DNA of 34,365 nucleotides from a virus: positions 1 through 34,365 of the IMG/VR virus record IMGVR_UViG_3300004092_000126, one strand, 5' to 3'. Below, one piece after another: positions 13,105 to 20,597 of the stretch (within the stretch, counting starts at the first letter, position 1; every line of letters begins with the position of its first letter). The notes below the pieces were generated by a model. It saw only the letters and a program-made list of their open reading frames with translations, made no database searches and was not told the origin of the DNA. A program made the position numbers and the translations under genes.

Positions 13105-14931
13105 TTAAGCAACAGTTACTATAGCAGTCCATGTAAGAGCAGCAGCTACTTTAATATAAGCTCTATCATTTACCCCAGTACCATCAGTTCTTAAATATAA
13201 AGTCCCTTGTGGTGCAGCATGGCCAGGTGCGCCCATACCAACTTGAACTGCTGCAGTTTGGGCACTTTGAGTTAATAATATACCAGAAGCCATACCAAGA
13301 GCTCCTGAAGTAATATTTAAACCATTAGTCCCTGTAGTAACTTGAATACCAGAAGCAGCATTAGAAGCATTAAGAACAATAGCATCAGCAGCAGCTTCTG
13401 CAGCCGAAACTGATACACTTCCTAAAACTGAATTAAGAGTAATATCTTTTGCTGCAGCATTTGCTGTTAATGTTATACCGCCAAGAGTTGAAGAAACATT
13501 AACTGATGTAGCCAATGTACCCTGGACTGATTCAACCAATACAGTTTCATTCGCACCGCCGTTAGCTATTAAAGAAGCTGCTCCAGCACCATTCAAGCTA
13601 CCAGTCGCTATCACGCTTCCCAAAGTAGAAGTTAATGTAACATTCTTCGCAGCTGCTGCAGTTGATAATGTTACACCACCAAGAGCTGAAGAAATATTAA
13701 CTGATGTAGCAGTTGTACCTTGAGTTGAATGAACAACTGCAGTTTCATTTGCACCGCCATTAGCTATTAAAGAAGCTGCTCCTGCACCATTTAATCCACC
13801 AGTTGCTATCACACTACCCAAAGTAGATGTCAATGTGACATTCTTTGCAGCTGCAGATGCTAATAATGTTACTCCACCCAAGGTTGAAGTAATATTAATT
13901 GAAGTAGGCGTAGTCCCTTCAGTTGAATTAATCAATATTGTTTCAGCTGCTCCACCATCAGTTATTAAACTAATAGCGCCGGCGCCATCTAGTCCACCAG
14001 TTGCTACCACACTGCCCAAAGTAGAAGTTAAATTAACATCCTTCCCAGCAGCAGCAGTAATTAAAGTTACTCCACCAACATCAGCAGCAAGAAATATACT
14101 AGCTTGATCAGTTCCTTGCTGGTTATTAATGAAAATAGTCTCATCCATTCCACCACCAGTTTGCAATGTAATAGCATCTGCAGTATCTTCATTTGATTTT
14201 ATTATTACACTGCCACCATTACCAAAAAGAGTGAGGTCTTGACCAGCGCCAGTCACTTCAAACTTACTTGCAATAACAGAGTCTAATTCTATACCACCAG
14301 CAATTGATAAAATAGATATACTTGCTGGGGTTATGCCCTGTGTTGATTGTATTAAAACATTTTCAGAAGGACCAGCATCTGCTTTTATTACCACACAATC
14401 AGCTACATCATCATTTGAAAAAACAGTAACAATACCATCAGTAGAATTAATTGAAAGATCTCCAGCAGAGATTAATTCAAAAACAGCAGCAGAATTAATT
14501 TGCATATCAAGAGTTGAAGACATAATGATACCACCATTGGTAGCATTAATTCTTATAGCATCTGCTACAGCTTCTCCTGCAACTATATTTACTGAAGACA
14601 ACTGACTATCAATATCAATATCAGAAACTGCTCCGGTGGTTTGCAAAAGAAATACATTTCCTGCAGCAGCTGAATCTAATGTTATAACACCAGTTGCGGT
14701 TAGATCAGTAAATACTCCTGCACCACCTCCTGCTGGATTAGTAACCCATTGAGCTTCGCCACTATCAAATCCTGTAAGTACATAACTTGCGAAGGTTAAA
14801 GTATTAATCCAGACCTGTCCTACTTCAGCAAAGTCTTGAGTTGTTGGATTTACCTTTGAAACGATTGGTGCTGGAAAAACACTAACGAGAGGTCCACCCA
14901 AACCATATGAATTCATCGACGGATTAGCCAT
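13105..14931 (-). CDS. long tail fibre protein with 66-residue tandem repeats
   Basis: A 608-residue fibre. The N-terminal 70 residues (PTTQDFAEVGQVWINTLTFA, SYVLTGFDSGEAQWVT) resemble virion-anchoring domains seen at fibre N-termini. The shaft is rich in Ala, Thr, Ser and Gly, and includes about three and a half copies of a 66-residue unit with NVTLTSTLGSVIATGGLNGA, ANGGANETAVVHSTQGTTAT and SVNISSALGGVTL; the DNA period is exactly 198 bases. The C-terminal region (GAPGHAAPQGTLYLRTDGTG, AYIKVAAALTWTAIV) is a common tip or trimerisation end. Beta-helical trimeric shaft is inferred. Ribosome site AGGAG. Confidence 0.8.
   Translation of the reverse strand: MANPSMNSYGLGGPLVSVFPAPIVSKVNPTTQDFAEVGQVWINTLTFASYVLTGFDSGEAQWVTNPAGGGAGVFTDLTATGVITLDSAAAGNVFLLQTTGAVSDIDIDSQLSSVNIVAGEAVADAIRINATNGGIIMSSTLDMQINSAAVFELISAGDLSINSTDGIVTVFSNDDVADCVVIKADAGPSENVLIQSTQGITPASISILSIAGGIELDSVIASKFEVTGAGQDLTLFGNGGSVIIKSNEDTADAITLQTGGGMDETIFINNQQGTDQASIFLAADVGGVTLITAAAGKDVNLTSTLGSVVATGGLDGAGAISLITDGGAAETILINSTEGTTPTSINITSTLGGVTLLASAAAKNVTLTSTLGSVIATGGLNGAGAASLIANGGANETAVVHSTQGTTATSVNISSALGGVTLSTAAAAKNVTLTSTLGSVIATGSLNGAGAASLIANGGANETVLVESVQGTLATSVNVSSTLGGITLTANAAAKDITLNSVLGSVSVSAAEAAADAIVLNASNAASGIQVTTGTNGLNITSGALGMASGILLTQSAQTAAVQVGMGAPGHAAPQGTLYLRTDGTGVNDRAYIKVAAALTWTAIVTVA
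13418..14100 (-). repeat. 198-bp imperfect tandem repeats inside the tail fibre gene
   Basis: Equivalent positions recur at 13418, 13616, 13814 and 14012, exactly 198 bases apart (66 codons). The last copy is partial and more diverged. Adjacent copies are most alike between 13616 and 13814. Length changes by unit gain or loss would keep the reading frame. Confidence 0.85.
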
Positions 14932-14964
14932 AAAAGCTCCTAAAATGTAAAAGATGTTACTTAA

Positions 14965-14982
14965 TATCAGTATATATTGATA
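14965..14982. promoter_or_regulatory. palindrome overlapping a -35 box, candidate operator
   Basis: TATCA-G-TATATA-T-TGATA is an 18-base palindrome with one mismatched pair. Its right half is the -35 of the rightward promoter. Ribbon-helix-helix proteins commonly bind such short palindromes and repress their own genes; the adjacent gene encodes one. Confidence 0.45.
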
Positions 14983-15004
14983 GTTTTTTTATAAGCAATA
15001 TAAT
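14977..15004 (+). promoter_or_regulatory. near-consensus sigma70 promoter for the RHH gene
   Basis: -35 TTGATA (14977-14982), 16-base spacer, -10 TATAAT (14999-15004), a perfect -10, 40 bases before the ATG at 15045. One of the best promoter matches in the window. Confidence 0.6.
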
Positions 15005-15044
15005 TATTGAAAGTTACGGCACAATTTAATTCAGAAAGAAACCT

Positions 15045-15200
15045 ATGGAAAAAAAGAGAGTAGAGATACGCCTTCCAAGACCATTACACAATATTATTGT
15101 TGAAGTATGTTCCAAAAGAAATATCTCTATCAATAGATTAATTCTTCGTGCTATCATCGAAAAATTAATAAGAGATAGAGATATAAAAGAATTAAAGTAA
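15045..15200 (+). CDS. small ribbon-helix-helix (Arc/CopG-like) DNA-binding protein
   Basis: A 51-codon frame: MEKKRVEIRLPRPLHNIIVE, then VCSKRNISINRLILRAIIEK, ending LIRDRDIKELK. The beta-strand RVEIRLP, helix LHNIIVEVCSKRN, turn ISIN and second helix RLILRAIIEKLI match the ribbon-helix-helix fold of Arc and CopG repressors, which bind DNA as dimers through the strand. It is read on the plus strand between two minus-strand late genes and has its own promoter with a palindrome. The ribosome site (AGAAAG) is modest. It could repress itself and the fibre gene that starts 114 bases away on the other strand. Confidence 0.75.
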   Translation: MEKKRVEIRLPRPLHNIIVEVCSKRNISINRLILRAIIEKLIRDRDIKELK

Positions 15201-15205
15201 GAAAC

Positions 15206-16696
15206 TCAGTCTAATATATATTCCAAAGGTTTTCCGGACTCATTAGAGTCTAATATATATTCTCGTTTCTTTGATTTACCTTTAACTTCTTTTTCTGCCT
15301 TAACCAATTTATGTAAATGCTTAACTGCAGCACCAGAATCCTGATGTAATGCATCTTTCAGAACATTTGCTACTTCTTTTCTGACTGCTGGATGCTTTAA
15401 GTAACTATATACTCTATTTAATCCTATAGCTCCTCCTGAAAAAGCTGCAGCTCCTGCAATATAAGGCGCTTGATCTTCTATTGTTTTATGTCCTAAAATC
15501 ATAGGTCCTAATATTGTTCCAGTAACCAGTCCTGATGCTAACTTATTGTTCTTAAGGAAATTTACTACTTCCTGAGCGGATTGAATACTGCTATACATTT
15601 GATTATTATGTAAAAGTCTTTTGGCAAAAGGAGCTGCTTTGCCATTACCTTTAGAGGCTGTCTTTATTACACCTTTAACTTCTTTTAAAAATTCACCAAG
15701 TTGTGCTCTGCTTCTTGAAAAGAAAGGTAATTCCTTAGCAACATCATTACCTCTTTGTACAAACTCCATAAATTCAGAGAATGGAAGTTTATCATTATTA
15801 AAATATGGTTCCCATTGTGGCATAACATCCTTAATCAAATACTTATTGGATGGTATAGCCACCCCTCCTGCCTCAGTTATCTGTTTATAAAATTTATGAA
15901 AACTTTCCTTCAATTTATCAGGAAGATCCATATCAATACCTTTTTCAGCAGCATCTACTCTTAAAGCATCATAATCTTCTTTATTAATTTTCTTAAAAGA
16001 TGGCCCCAGTCCATACATTATTCCAAGAGTAGTTCCCAATTCAATGGCATCACCACCTTTTTCAGAACCAGATATCTTATGTCCTAGATATCGAGCAACC
16101 TTAGGGCCTACAGATAATAAAAGATCTTTCTTAGCATTCAATTTAAATGCTGGGCTTAAAGGGAAAAGGAGCGATCCAAGAGAACTAGCAGCATCATAAA
16201 GATACTTTTCCCCTATGCCCTTAGGTTCCATAAACCCTTCTGGCAACTTCTCTTTAAATTGATTTTTGATGGCTTCTTCTTCAGGTAATGCTTCTGTTGC
16301 TTGCCTAGCTAATGTTTGAAAGGGCATACCTGTAGTTTTAGCAATAGATTCTCTTGAGAGTTTGTTTTGTTCTTTTTGCTCAGGAGATTCTCCAAGATCT
16401 TGTAAGTAATCTTGTATATCACTTCCTGTTTCTATAGCCCATTGAGCTCCTGCTGCTAAGTTTTTAGGCATAGCGCCGAATCCAGCTACAATATTAGATG
16501 CAACATTAGCCGGTATACGTCCTAAGTCTGAGAACTCATATTCTTTTTTCTTATTATCTGCCTTCTTTTTCTTGGGAGCAATATTAGTTGGCTCTTCATC
16601 ATCTCCAATTAATCTGAACTTACTTTTATTACCAGAATCCTGAGTAGATTCTATTGGCTCACCTTCTTCAATAACTCGCCATGATTTTGATGCCAT
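15206..16696 (-). CDS. putative internal virion / ejection protein
   Basis: A 496-residue protein. The N-terminus is charged and low-complexity (MASKSWRVIEEGEPIESTQD, KKKKADNKKKEYEFSD). Gly/Ala-rich hydrophobic segments follow (NVASNIVAGFGAMPKNLAAG, YDAASSLGSLLFPLSPAF) and recur near residues 390-430 (LASGLVTGTILGPMILGH, AGAAAFSGGAIGLN). The end duplicates EYILD across 13 residues, matching a 15-base direct repeat (15209-15223 and 15248-15262). Membrane-active stretches between charged regions, next to three similar genes, fit proteins packaged in podovirus heads and ejected with DNA, such as P22 gp7/gp16/gp20. That role is inference. Confidence 0.55.
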   Translation of the reverse strand: MASKSWRVIEEGEPIESTQDSGNKSKFRLIGDDEEPTNIAPKKKKADNKKKEYEFSDLGRIPANVASNIVAGFGAMPKNLAAGAQWAIETGSDIQDYLQDLGESPEQKEQNKLSRESIAKTTGMPFQTLARQATEALPEEEAIKNQFKEKLPEGFMEPKGIGEKYLYDAASSLGSLLFPLSPAFKLNAKKDLLLSVGPKVARYLGHKISGSEKGGDAIELGTTLGIMYGLGPSFKKINKEDYDALRVDAAEKGIDMDLPDKLKESFHKFYKQITEAGGVAIPSNKYLIKDVMPQWEPYFNNDKLPFSEFMEFVQRGNDVAKELPFFSRSRAQLGEFLKEVKGVIKTASKGNGKAAPFAKRLLHNNQMYSSIQSAQEVVNFLKNNKLASGLVTGTILGPMILGHKTIEDQAPYIAGAAAFSGGAIGLNRVYSYLKHPAVRKEVANVLKDALHQDSGAAVKHLHKLVKAEKEVKGKSKKREYILDSNESGKPLEYILD

Positions 16697-16705
16697 AATG
16701 TATCC

Positions 16706-18091
16706 TTACTGAAGTGGTTTCCAACTTTTACCATCACTTACAAAATATAAACCAAGTTCATCCATAGCAATTTTTACACCAGGATTCTTTGCTGCGGGCT
16801 TTTCAGATTCTAATTCTTTTATAGCACCTTCATATTCTTGGAGGCTCTTAACTCCCATTTTAGGCCCAAGATATACAACTTTTTCTCCATTTTCTGGATT
16901 TGTCATAACACTTCCAACCTTGGCACCTTTAGGAATAGCTATTCCTTCTTCTCCGGTATTAGAAAAATCATTAATAACTTTTGCTTGTTCTCCATCTAAT
17001 TTATCCCATTTATCTTTAACATTATCAAAAGCTATATCATTAATAAACAAGGGAGGTTGATTATTTTCTTTTATAGCTTTTCTTCTAAGTCTTCTTATTT
17101 CATCTTCAATCAACATATCTTTATCATTATTTAAAGTACCAATTTTAGAAAAGAACCCTATTGTCTCCTTGGTCATTTCAGGAGTAATGCTTCCTTTTTC
17201 AATAGCGTTTCTTAAAGCTATTCCTCCTTTGCTATTCGGGTCTTTATTTATCATATCAGACATAAGTTTTGACAAAACTTGGGTATGAGAAGAAGCTCCA
17301 AATTTCCCAAGACCAAAAGCATTAAGTAATTGCTGTTCTAATCCAGTGCTAGCCTCAGGACTTTGAGCTAATTTGTTAATTATTGACAGCTGCTTATTTG
17401 CTTTCCTTGCTTCTTGTCCTCGCTTTATAAGTGAATCACTTTCCTTTCTATCAAAGATTCTTTGATCCTTTTCTTCTTGCAACGTAAAGTCTTTTGCCTT
17501 TTCTTCATGTCGCTTTAAGCTTTCTTTCTTTCTTTCAGCAAATTCTTCTTCTCTTTCTTTAGCACGCTTATCTACTTGTTCTTTTTGGTATTCAAAAACT
17601 TTTTCTTGGTGCTTTTGTGTATCAGAATGCTTTTTCTCATCAAACCATTGCCTTCTTAGGCCTTCAATGTCTTTTACTCCAAGATGACCAGTTTGCGCAG
17701 CTTCTGCTGCTACTTCAGGCCAACTCTTATCAAAGAATTCATCCTTACCAACACTTTTTTCGCCTTCTAAAGCATTTACACCCTGAGCTTGTTGTTGCTC
17801 TGCATCTAAAGGACTAGTGTTTTGATTTTTTGCCTGACCCCCAAATATACTAGCATAAGCCGCTCCCTGCCTTGCCCTTTCTTGTTCCTTTGCTTGCATT
17901 AGAGCTTGTTGTTGCTGAAAGTCTTGCTCCATAGCTCTTTGTCGATTCTTAAGGTTTTGCTGTTCGCTCAAATATTGTGCCAAAGAACTTCCAAGTTCAT
18001 GACCAAAGCCTTGCCCCTCAGCTGAGGGGGCAAGTAGTTGCTGGAACAAGCTTTTTAAAGGCTTTCTAGGTTCTTTATATATTACTGCCAT
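16706..18091 (-). CDS. coiled-coil putative internal virion protein
   Basis: A 461-residue protein starting MAVIYKEPRKPLKSLFQQLL. Residues about 45-75 are Gln-rich (NRQRAMEQDFQQQQALMQAK). A long charged coiled coil follows around 150-220 (QEKVFEYQKEQVDKRAKERE, KESLKRHEEKAKDFTLQEEK). The C-terminal half is more globular, and ends with a small domain (KIAMDELGLYFVSDGKSWKP). No enzyme motif. It is in a row of four similar minus-strand genes, each with AAGGA-type ribosome sites, where ejection proteins would be expected. Alternative: a head-fibre or assembly factor. Confidence 0.5.
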   Translation of the reverse strand: MAVIYKEPRKPLKSLFQQLLAPSAEGQGFGHELGSSLAQYLSEQQNLKNRQRAMEQDFQQQQALMQAKEQERARQGAAYASIFGGQAKNQNTSPLDAEQQQAQGVNALEGEKSVGKDEFFDKSWPEVAAEAAQTGHLGVKDIEGLRRQWFDEKKHSDTQKHQEKVFEYQKEQVDKRAKEREEEFAERKKESLKRHEEKAKDFTLQEEKDQRIFDRKESDSLIKRGQEARKANKQLSIINKLAQSPEASTGLEQQLLNAFGLGKFGASSHTQVLSKLMSDMINKDPNSKGGIALRNAIEKGSITPEMTKETIGFFSKIGTLNNDKDMLIEDEIRRLRRKAIKENNQPPLFINDIAFDNVKDKWDKLDGEQAKVINDFSNTGEEGIAIPKGAKVGSVMTNPENGEKVVYLGPKMGVKSLQEYEGAIKELESEKPAAKNPGVKIAMDELGLYFVSDGKSWKPLQ

Positions 18092-18108
18092 GAATATCCT
18101 TTTTTATT

Positions 18109-18879
18109 TTAATGACCTTCTGTTCTAGGAGTATAAATGCTGTCAGTACCATTTCCTGTAGTATATTTCTGTATTCCAGTAGTAGCAGCATTTCTTGCAG
18201 TTTGTTGACCTTGAGTTGCTCTTTCATCTTCGGCATACAATTGGCCTAAATAGTTAAGCAATTGCATATAATTCTGAGGGCTTGCAATGTTTCCTGCTTG
18301 ATCGATTTGCTGTTGGTTTTGTGCAAGTTGTTGTTGTCTCAAACCAAACATCTGATTTTCTAATCCTAACCTTTGCTGACCACCTTCAAGGCCTCCCAAT
18401 GCATTAAGTCTATTCATATTAGCCCCTCCTCTTTGAAGAGCGAACTGATGACGCATAGCATTTAATCTTGTTCCTAAATCAGTTCCTGCTCCTGCTAAAG
18501 CTTCTGGTAATGCGCTAGAACGACTCAATCCCAAACCTGCAAAACGTTCCATTATATCTGGTATGGTTCTATCTCTAAAGTTCTGTCGTTCTTGATTTTC
18601 TATATCCTGAAAACCTCTAGGATCATAGGCAACATTTTGATTTCTTAATTGTTGTCTTAAATAATCAATATTCGGATTGTTTTGAATTCCTTGAACTTGT
18701 TGATTCATTTGTTGCTGCTCTGGATATAGACTATTCAATAAATAATCCAATCCTCCACCCAAAGCACCTCCTAAACCTACACCAGCTGCGCCTCCCATAG
18801 GATTTCCTGCAGATCCTATTAATCCTGCCAATCCCCCTAAAGCGGGACCTACCCTACTTCCAATTTGATATCCTGCCAT
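18109..18879 (-). CDS. putative DNA ejection protein with Gly-rich N-terminus
   Basis: A 256-residue protein. The N-terminus is Gly/Ala-rich and moderately hydrophobic (GPALGGLAGLIGSAGNPMGG, then AAGVGLGGALGGGLDYLLNS), like membrane-active segments. The rest is Gln/Asn-rich and helical (PEQQQMNQQVQGIQNNPNID, FGLRQQQLAQNQQQIDQAGN) with a conserved-looking middle DRTIPDIMERFAGLGLSRSS. Similar composition is found in podovirus ejection proteins and in other phage DNA-pilot proteins. No catalytic motif. Position among head and tail genes supports a virion role. Confidence 0.5.
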   Translation of the reverse strand: MAGYQIGSRVGPALGGLAGLIGSAGNPMGGAAGVGLGGALGGGLDYLLNSLYPEQQQMNQQVQGIQNNPNIDYLRQQLRNQNVAYDPRGFQDIENQERQNFRDRTIPDIMERFAGLGLSRSSALPEALAGAGTDLGTRLNAMRHQFALQRGGANMNRLNALGGLEGGQQRLGLENQMFGLRQQQLAQNQQQIDQAGNIASPQNYMQLLNYLGQLYAEDERATQGQQTARNAATTGIQKYTTGNGTDSIYTPRTEGH

Positions 18880-18888
18880 GGATTCTTC

Positions 18889-19818
18889 CTAACGGTTTCG
18901 TAATGAATTTAAAAAATTATTCGGTAAGTTGTTATAATTTACTGGAGCATTGTAGTTACTTTTTAGACCATTATTTAATATATCTTCCAAGGATACCCCA
19001 GCTTGATTGTTTAAATAATTAAACGCACCCCGTTCTGCACCCCGTTGTTCTCTATTTATTCTACTTGGTGTTCTTTGATTCATTAAAGAATTAATTTGAG
19101 AATTGTTTTGATAAGGGTTATTACCTAATGCTTGGCCTATGAATTTGTTTGTATTTGATACTAGTCTTCCAGCACCTTTACCTATACCGGTTACCCCTGA
19201 AGTAAATTGTCCTAAAACTTTTTCAAGATCTCTTAAGGCAGTTCTAGGAGTCCTTTCACTTTCTTGTAGATTACGCATTAAGTATGGATGTAATTCATCG
19301 CGAAGATTGTATCTATATTCCAAATCTTCTGGAGTTTCTTTAGGAAATGCTTCTATTTGAGCTTCTATTCCTTCTCTCCATTCTTTTTGTTTTCGAGCTT
19401 TAATAGCTGCTGCTTCTTGAGGTGACATACCACTTTGTATATTATTAGCTTCTTCAGCATCAAGAACTTTATCATTTTCCCTACCATTCCACCAATTAGA
19501 AAATTTATTTAAACCTGCTTTTCCTAATTCCCATACTCCTTTTGTTACTGCAGGTGCAGCAACTGTTGCAATTTCTTGCCAAGGAATCCCAAATCCTGCA
19601 GGAGTTTCTTCACGCCTATTCATCATTTGATTTTGTGCTTGTCTAGGTCGCTTAGGAATATTAGAACTATTTAAGAACTTATCTAAGCTCTTTGCATTAA
19701 CACCTTGAACGCCATTCCTTTTTATTTCACCCGCCATTTTCTCTTGTAATCCTGGATAAAGATTAGCTTTTTGGAGCTTCTTTAAGAGAACTAAGTCTCG
19801 TTTTGTCATTTTAGCCAT
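18889..19818 (-). CDS. putative internal virion protein
   Basis: A 309-residue basic protein starting MAKMTKRDLVLLKKLQKANL. It combines a basic N-terminal domain (AGEIKRNGVQGVNAKSLDKF) with a hydrophobic AATVAAPAVTKGVWELGKAG-like region near 85-100, a charged helical middle (EAAAIKARKQKEWREGIEAQ) and an Asn-rich C-terminus (NQAGVSLEDILNNGLKSNYN). First of the four-gene ejection-type block after the tail-hub side of the operon; the plus-strand gene 19899-20471 lies just upstream of it. Function inferred from position and composition only. Confidence 0.5.
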   Translation of the reverse strand: MAKMTKRDLVLLKKLQKANLYPGLQEKMAGEIKRNGVQGVNAKSLDKFLNSSNIPKRPRQAQNQMMNRREETPAGFGIPWQEIATVAAPAVTKGVWELGKAGLNKFSNWWNGRENDKVLDAEEANNIQSGMSPQEAAAIKARKQKEWREGIEAQIEAFPKETPEDLEYRYNLRDELHPYLMRNLQESERTPRTALRDLEKVLGQFTSGVTGIGKGAGRLVSNTNKFIGQALGNNPYQNNSQINSLMNQRTPSRINREQRGAERGAFNYLNNQAGVSLEDILNNGLKSNYNAPVNYNNLPNNFLNSLRNR

Positions 19819-19858
19819 TTTATTACTCCTATGATCTGTTATGAATATACTTAATTAT

Positions 19859-19864
19859 TATAAT
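19859..19864 (+). promoter_or_regulatory. candidate -10 element for the 19899 gene
   Basis: TATAAT at 19859-19864, 34 bases before the ATG on the plus strand. The matching -35 position (CTGTTA, 19836-19841) is poor. Another TATAAT at 19877-19882 is too close to the start to be likely. Confidence 0.35.
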
Positions 19865-19898
19865 ACAAATTTTCCATATAATAATTGAAAGGATTTTT

Positions 19899-20471
19899 AT
19901 GCCAGATTTTCCGGGAAATCCAGGAGAAGGAATCTTCATTCCTCAAGATTATAATTTCGACGTAACAGATCTTGAAGGAAAAGATTTAGGTTCTTTAGAG
20001 TTTAAAGAATTCATAATTCGTATTACGCAAGCTATCAATATTATGTCCATAACAATAAATCAAAAGAAAAGTGGAATAAATGACCTTGAAGAGCTTCCTG
20101 CTTGCTCTACATTATTTCCTGATACAACATTGTCTTCAGAAACTTCTCAGTATCCAGAACCAAGACAAATATTTAACAAAACAATTAACTTCTGTGATGG
20201 AACTGTTGTTGATAGCTTGCCTAATAATGGAGCAACAAGTGTGCCGCATGGCATCGATATACCGGCCGATGGAGCAATAACATTTACTAGTATTTATGCT
20301 ACTGCTAGCCAAGTAAATACTTCCTTTATACCAATTCCTTATTCATCAGTAACAAGTTTATCAGATAACATACAAATAGATGTTGATAATACGAATGTTA
20401 CCATAACAACAGGAAGCGATAGAACTAACTATACCTTTTGCTATGTTTTTCTTGAATACATTAAACAGTAG
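19899..20471 (+). CDS. putative virion / fibre protein on the opposite strand
   Basis: A 190-residue protein starting MPDFPGNPGEGIFIPQDYNF behind an AAAGGATTTTT ribosome site. The C-terminal 110 residues (NFCDGTVVDSLPNNGATSVP, HGIDIPADGAITFTSIYATA, TNVTITTGSDRTNYTFCYVF, LEYIKQ) look like a compact beta-sandwich of the kind found in phage tail and head fibre proteins. N-terminal part contains a helical segment (FKEFIIRITQAINIMSITIN). It is the only structural-type gene on the plus strand within the late region and ends in its own hairpin. Separate control, or recent insertion or inversion, is implied. Confidence 0.6.
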   Translation: MPDFPGNPGEGIFIPQDYNFDVTDLEGKDLGSLEFKEFIIRITQAINIMSITINQKKSGINDLEELPACSTLFPDTTLSSETSQYPEPRQIFNKTINFCDGTVVDSLPNNGATSVPHGIDIPADGAITFTSIYATASQVNTSFIPIPYSSVTSLSDNIQIDVDNTNVTITTGSDRTNYTFCYVFLEYIKQ

Positions 20472-20516
20472 TATAATAAAACAAGATCCTTTTTTATCAT
20501 CTTTTCTTCTCTTTTG

Positions 20517-20540
20517 TACGCCGTCCTTCGGGATGGCGTA
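20517..20540 (+). terminator. UUCG-loop hairpin after the 19899-20471 gene
   Basis: TACGCCGTCC, loop TTCG, GGATGGCGTA. All ten pairs form on the plus strand counting one GU pair; on the minus strand that pair becomes a C/A mismatch. The C(UUCG)G loop is exceptionally stable as plus-strand RNA. It is followed by TAATATTT, a weak U tract. Confidence 0.65.
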
Positions 20541-20545
20541 TAATA

Positions 20546-20586
20546 TTTCATGCCATAGATGTGTGACGTACACCTATGACATGAAA
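20546..20586 (-). terminator. long hairpin after the tail-hub gene
   Basis: Arms TTTCATG..CATAG (20546-20558) and CTATG..CATGAAA (20574-20586) with an inner GTGT/ACAC stem. The one imperfect pair is C/A on the plus strand but U/G on the minus strand, so the structure favours minus-strand RNA. It follows the stop of the 20598-22805 gene by 11 bases. Confidence 0.55.
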
Positions 20587-20597
20587 AGAGAGAGTAT

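Noticed and set aside
13418-14100. CRISPR array
   Set aside because: The regular 198-base period is a coding repeat in frame within a fibre gene; there are no short conserved repeats separated by unique spacers.
13835-14107. Plus-strand frames opposite the tail fibre gene, also 14333-14605
   Set aside because: Antisense to the repeat region of the fibre; no ribosome site and no independent protein character.
8662-14931. Diversity-generating retroelement targeting the adhesins or fibre
   Set aside because: No reverse transcriptase, no template-repeat copy and no adenine-specific variation pattern found in the window; could only be reconsidered with the rest of the genome.
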